DNA from: a bacterium
GTDB taxonomy: Bacteria; Chloroflexota; Limnocylindria; Limnocylindrales; Limnocylindraceae
Direction: 5' to 3'
NCBI GenBank assembly: GCA_009919365.1
Contig: RGBZ01000038.1
Span: 1 to 8,004 of the forward strand
Length of the DNA: 8,004 nt
Below the pieces are notes generated by a model. It saw nothing but the letters and a program-made list of their open reading frames with translations. It was not told the origin of the DNA and ran no database searches. This document shows positions 5,996 to 8,004 of this stretch, one piece after another. The number at the start of each line of letters is the position of its first letter. Position 1 is the stretch's first letter. The position numbers were made by a program, and so were the translations under genes.

Positions 5996-7798
5996 ATGCG
6001 AAAGAGGTCGCTACTCGCAACCTTTGCGGTCGCTGCCGCACTCGTTGCCGGGGCATGCGGCGGGTCGACCGGTTCGACGGTCACCGGAGCAACGTTGCTC
6101 ATCGGTGACTATCAGGACGCGGACTCGCTGAACCCATTCTTCTATAGCACCGTGATGTCGTCGAACATCGTCGGCGCAACGCACGACGGCCTGCTCCGAC
6201 TCAACGAGAAGCTTGAGCTTGAGCCATGGATGGCCGAAGAGGCCCCATCGAAGGCCAACGGCGGCATTCAGGTTCCTGGCGTGAACGGCGATGCCGCGAC
6301 CGTCACCTGGAAGCTCCGCCCATGGAAGTGGTCTGACGGAGTTGATCTCACCTGCGCCGACTATCAGTACGCGCGCGAGTGGATCCTTGATCCAAAGAAC
6401 ACTGCCGTCTCCAAAGTTGGCACCGAGGATATCTCGGCGATCGACTGCAACGGCAACACGATGGTCGTTCACTATTCGAAGATCTATCAGAACCTGAAGT
6501 ACGGCCCATCCGTTGCGCCAAAGCACTACTTCAGCAAGTTCACCGTTGGTAGCGTTGTTGGCGGAAACCCTGCCACCGACGTTTCGAACGACATGCTCTT
6601 GGGCGCGGGCTACCGCACCAAGGACCTGCCAAATGTGCCAACCAGCGGTGCATTCAAGTACGAAAGCCGCACGACCGGTGTCGAGACGGTGATCGTTCGT
6701 AACCCATACTGGAAGGATCCTCGCAACGGCAAGCAGGCCAAGCTCGCACGACTTAAGTACGTCGTGTGCGGCTCGCCTGCAACCTGTACTGCGAAGTTCC
6801 GCGCTGGCGAGCTTGACATGGTCACCGACCTTGACGGCAGCCAGTACGCACCAACCAAGGACCTTGGTGACGAGCAGAGGACTCTACCTGCGTTCACCTA
6901 TGAGTTCCTTCGCCCGAACTTCTCCACGACTGTTTGCTCCGACGGGGCACCGGCCGAGGCAGACGTAGATGGCGCGCTCCCAACCCGCGCAGCGCGCGGT
7001 GGTGGGTGCCCAGCCTCTGACCTGGCGATCCGCCAGGCGATCGCTCACGTCGTAGACCGCCAGGGCTATCTGGATCAGATCCAGAATGGCACCGGCTTCG
7101 TTGCGACGAACTCGGAGCTCCCAGCCTTCTTCTTCTACAAGGACATTTCGAGCCAGATCCCGGCTGACAACAGCCCGGAGCTTGCAAAGAAGGCCCTTGC
7201 CGATGGTGGATGGGTTGACACGAACAACAACGGCATCGTGGACAAGGTCATTGATGGCAAGAAGACAGAGGCCATCATCGACTTCTGCACCACGATGAAG
7301 CCAACCCGTGGCGCCACCCTTCAGCTGCTCGTCGCAGCCTTGAAGGAAGTGGGCATCAAGGGAATCGTCGACCAGGTCGGCTCAGGCACGCTCTTCGGAA
7401 CGTTGACGGACACGCCGCCAAACACGAAGTGCAACCTTGCGCAGGGCTCGTATGACGTTGCGCTGCATGCCTTCGGCATCACCTCGGTTGAGCCGAGCGG
7501 GTACGACTCGTTCCACTCGAGCCAGACCGAAGCGAACGGTGGCGGCAACGATCAGTTCGTCAACATCCCAGAGCTTGATGCGGCCCTTGAGGCGGTCAAG
7601 ACCTCGGTGGACGTTGAAGAGCAGAAGGCGTTGATGTACACCGTGCAGGACCTCATGGCGGCAAACACCGTCGTGATTCCGCTGCACTACTGGCTCGATA
7701 TCACGTTGGTCTCGGCCAATGTGTCCGGGTACCTTGCCCATCAGGCATGGGGCCCAATCTGGAACGCCTACGAGCTCGACGTCGCAGCTGCGAACTAA
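5996..7798 (+). CDS. ABC transporter substrate-binding lipoprotein, family 5 (peptide/oligopeptide type)
   Basis: This extracytoplasmic receptor of a Dpp/Opp-type ABC importer captures a ligand (peptide, or another compound used by family 5 such as nickel chelates or sugars) and delivers it to the permeases. It is 600 aa. Residues 1-20 form a lipoprotein signal peptide: MRKR, a hydrophobic core, then LVAGA before C21, the lipidated cysteine. Family 5 landmarks are DADSLNPFFYSTVMSSNIVGATHDGLL (41-67), TWKLRPWKWSDGVDLTCADYQYA (104-126), an AIRQAIAHVVDRQGYLDQI helix (344-362), GGWVDTNNNGIVD (404-416) and the C-terminal GYDSFHSSQTEANGGGND (502-519). The mature part has eight cysteines (120, 151, 258, 264, 314, 338, 431, 479), unusual for the family and an even number, so disulfides are likely. 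Proline codons are mostly CCA (18 of 30) with no CCC, unlike pdxH, suggesting selection for high expression. A permease gene follows after hairpins. Confidence 0.93.
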   Translation: MRKRSLLATFAVAAALVAGACGGSTGSTVTGATLLIGDYQDADSLNPFFYSTVMSSNIVGATHDGLLRLNEKLELEPWMAEEAPSKANGGIQVPGVNGDAATVTWKLRPWKWSDGVDLTCADYQYAREWILDPKNTAVSKVGTEDISAIDCNGNTMVVHYSKIYQNLKYGPSVAPKHYFSKFTVGSVVGGNPATDVSNDMLLGAGYRTKDLPNVPTSGAFKYESRTTGVETVIVRNPYWKDPRNGKQAKLARLKYVVCGSPATCTAKFRAGELDMVTDLDGSQYAPTKDLGDEQRTLPAFTYEFLRPNFSTTVCSDGAPAEADVDGALPTRAARGGGCPASDLAIRQAIAHVVDRQGYLDQIQNGTGFVATNSELPAFFFYKDISSQIPADNSPELAKKALADGGWVDTNNNGIVDKVIDGKKTEAIIDFCTTMKPTRGATLQLLVAALKEVGIKGIVDQVGSGTLFGTLTDTPPNTKCNLAQGSYDVALHAFGITSVEPSGYDSFHSSQTEANGGGNDQFVNIPELDAALEAVKTSVDVEEQKALMYTVQDLMAANTVVIPLHYWLDITLVSANVSGYLAHQAWGPIWNAYELDVAAAN

Positions 7799-7809
7799 GA
7801 GCACTTAGG

Positions 7810-7830
7810 GGTTCTACAGCGGTAGAAACC
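7810..7830 (+). other. small hairpin just after the binding-protein gene
   Basis: GGTTCTAC (7810-7817) pairs with GTAGAAACC (7822-7830) apart from one bulged A, around the loop AGCG. It begins 11 bases after the stop codon and precedes the much stronger hairpin. It may add to 3'-end protection of the binding-protein mRNA. Confidence 0.4.
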
Positions 7831-7831
7831 A

Positions 7832-7880
7832 CACTCGCCGCGAGGATCCTCCTTCGGGAGGGACTCGCGGCGAGTGCTTT
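7832..7880 (+). terminator. long stem with cUUCGg tetraloop: terminator or mRNA-stabilising hairpin
   Basis: CACTCGCCGCGAG (7832-7844) pairs perfectly with CTCGCGGCGAGTG (7864-7876) over 13 bases. After a small internal loop, CCTCC pairs with GGAGG around TTCG (7853-7856), giving the very stable cUUCGg tetraloop. Only three Ts follow (CTTTACGG), so it is a weak-tract terminator of the kind common in high-GC bacteria, or a decay barrier. It lies between the binding-protein and permease genes and would lower permease expression relative to the receptor. Confidence 0.8.
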
Positions 7881-7898
7881 ACGGACCACGTGGCGTTC

Positions 7899-7919
7899 CG
7901 CTAGGCGGAGGGCTACACT
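7899..7919 (+). promoter_or_regulatory. candidate promoter of the permease gene
   Basis: This is the second copy of the element at 4148-4168: CGCTAG, then CGG-rich bases, then GGGCTACACT, with 18 of 21 bases the same. The -10-like TACACT is at 7914-7919, 33 bases before the permease start codon, and follows the terminator hairpin. No convincing -35 box lies at the right distance, so the element may act as an extended -10 or need an activator. Confidence 0.45.
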
Positions 7920-7936
7920 CCCTACCAATCAGACCC

Positions 7937-7945
7937 GGAGAAAGG
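7937..7945 (+). promoter_or_regulatory. ribosome binding site of the permease gene
   Basis: GGAGAAAGG ends 7 bases before ATG 7953, a good position for ribosome binding. Confidence 0.65.
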
Positions 7946-7952
7946 TCGGCCA

Positions 7953-8004
7953 ATGATTAAGTACGCGCTCCGACGAATCGCGCTGGGGATCATGATCATG
8001 CTCG
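7953..8004 (+). CDS. ABC transporter permease (DppB/OppB-like), N-terminal fragment
   Basis: Only the first 17 codons are inside the window. They read MIKYALRRIALGIMIML, the typical start of the first permease of peptide-type ABC importers: a short basic patch (YALRRI) followed at once by the first membrane helix. Together with the upstream family 5 binding protein this makes a permease of the same importer very likely. The frame is open to the window edge. It has its own ribosome site and probably its own promoter after the UUCG hairpin. Confidence 0.72.
   Translation, partial: MIKYALRRIALGIMIML

Noticed and set aside
1338..7044. GCGATCGC copies as proof of a cyanobacterium
   Set aside because: Six of seven encode Ala-Ile-Ala in frame and no gene here is specific to cyanobacteria, so the octamer alone cannot place the organism.
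7217..7244. DTNNNGIVD in the binding protein as an EF-hand calcium site
   Set aside because: This GW-x-D-x-(N/D)-x-(N/D)-G-I-x-D loop recurs in many family 5 binding proteins as a structural turn. Calcium binding is possible but not supported on its own.
1..8004. tRNA, rRNA, CRISPR array, insertion sequence or phage genes
   Set aside because: I looked for cloverleaf-like arms, regularly spaced repeats, transposase motifs and terminal inverted repeats, and saw none.

Overview
This is a GC-rich, gene-dense bacterial window with short intergenic gaps, translationally coupled genes and strong AGGAGG-type ribosome binding sites on two genes. The -10-like boxes have a TANNNT form (TACACT, TAGGAT). 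The solute-binding protein carries a lipoprotein signal and eight cysteines after the lipid cysteine. Together these suggest a high-GC, probably monoderm-like lineage such as Actinomycetota or Chloroflexota. No marker gene is present, so this placement is inference.

Layout. (1) 57 to about 1475, minus strand: a major facilitator superfamily (MFS) transporter whose 5' end runs into the next gene and has no convincing start. (2) 1275-4153, plus strand: a tight three-gene cassette. It holds a 91-aa zinc-ribbon-like protein, a 430-aa protein with a PD-(D/E)XK-nuclease-like core and a coiled-coil tail (stop and start abut), and a second, atypical MFS-like membrane protein (GTGA overlap). (3) 4241-5851, plus strand: an operon of a free-standing lipoyl domain, a catalytic-only 2-oxoacid dehydrogenase E2 acyltransferase, and pyridoxamine 5'-phosphate oxidase (pdxH). 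A promoter-like element and a leader hairpin precede it. (4) 5996-8004, plus strand: the start of a peptide/oligopeptide-type ABC importer. It has a lipoprotein substrate-binding protein, two hairpins (the second a long stem capped by a cUUCGg tetraloop), a second copy of the promoter-like element, and the first 17 codons of a permease.

How the genes may work together. The lipoyl protein and E2 core look like parts of one acyl-transfer machine that has been split in two and lacks the usual E1/E3-binding domain; no E1 or E3 gene is in view. PdxH, which makes pyridoxal phosphate, follows five bases after the E2 stop. The binding protein and permease form an uptake system in which the hairpins probably set a high ratio of binding protein to permease. 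The zinc-ribbon/nuclease-like/MFS cassette is the least understood part. Its packing suggests co-expression, but I cannot name a system for it.

Points most worth a second look: the split, minimal E2; the PD-(D/E)XK-like cassette; the clash of 5' ends at about 1275-1475; an almost identical 21-bp promoter-like element at 4148 and 7899; and seven copies of the octamer GCGATCGC.
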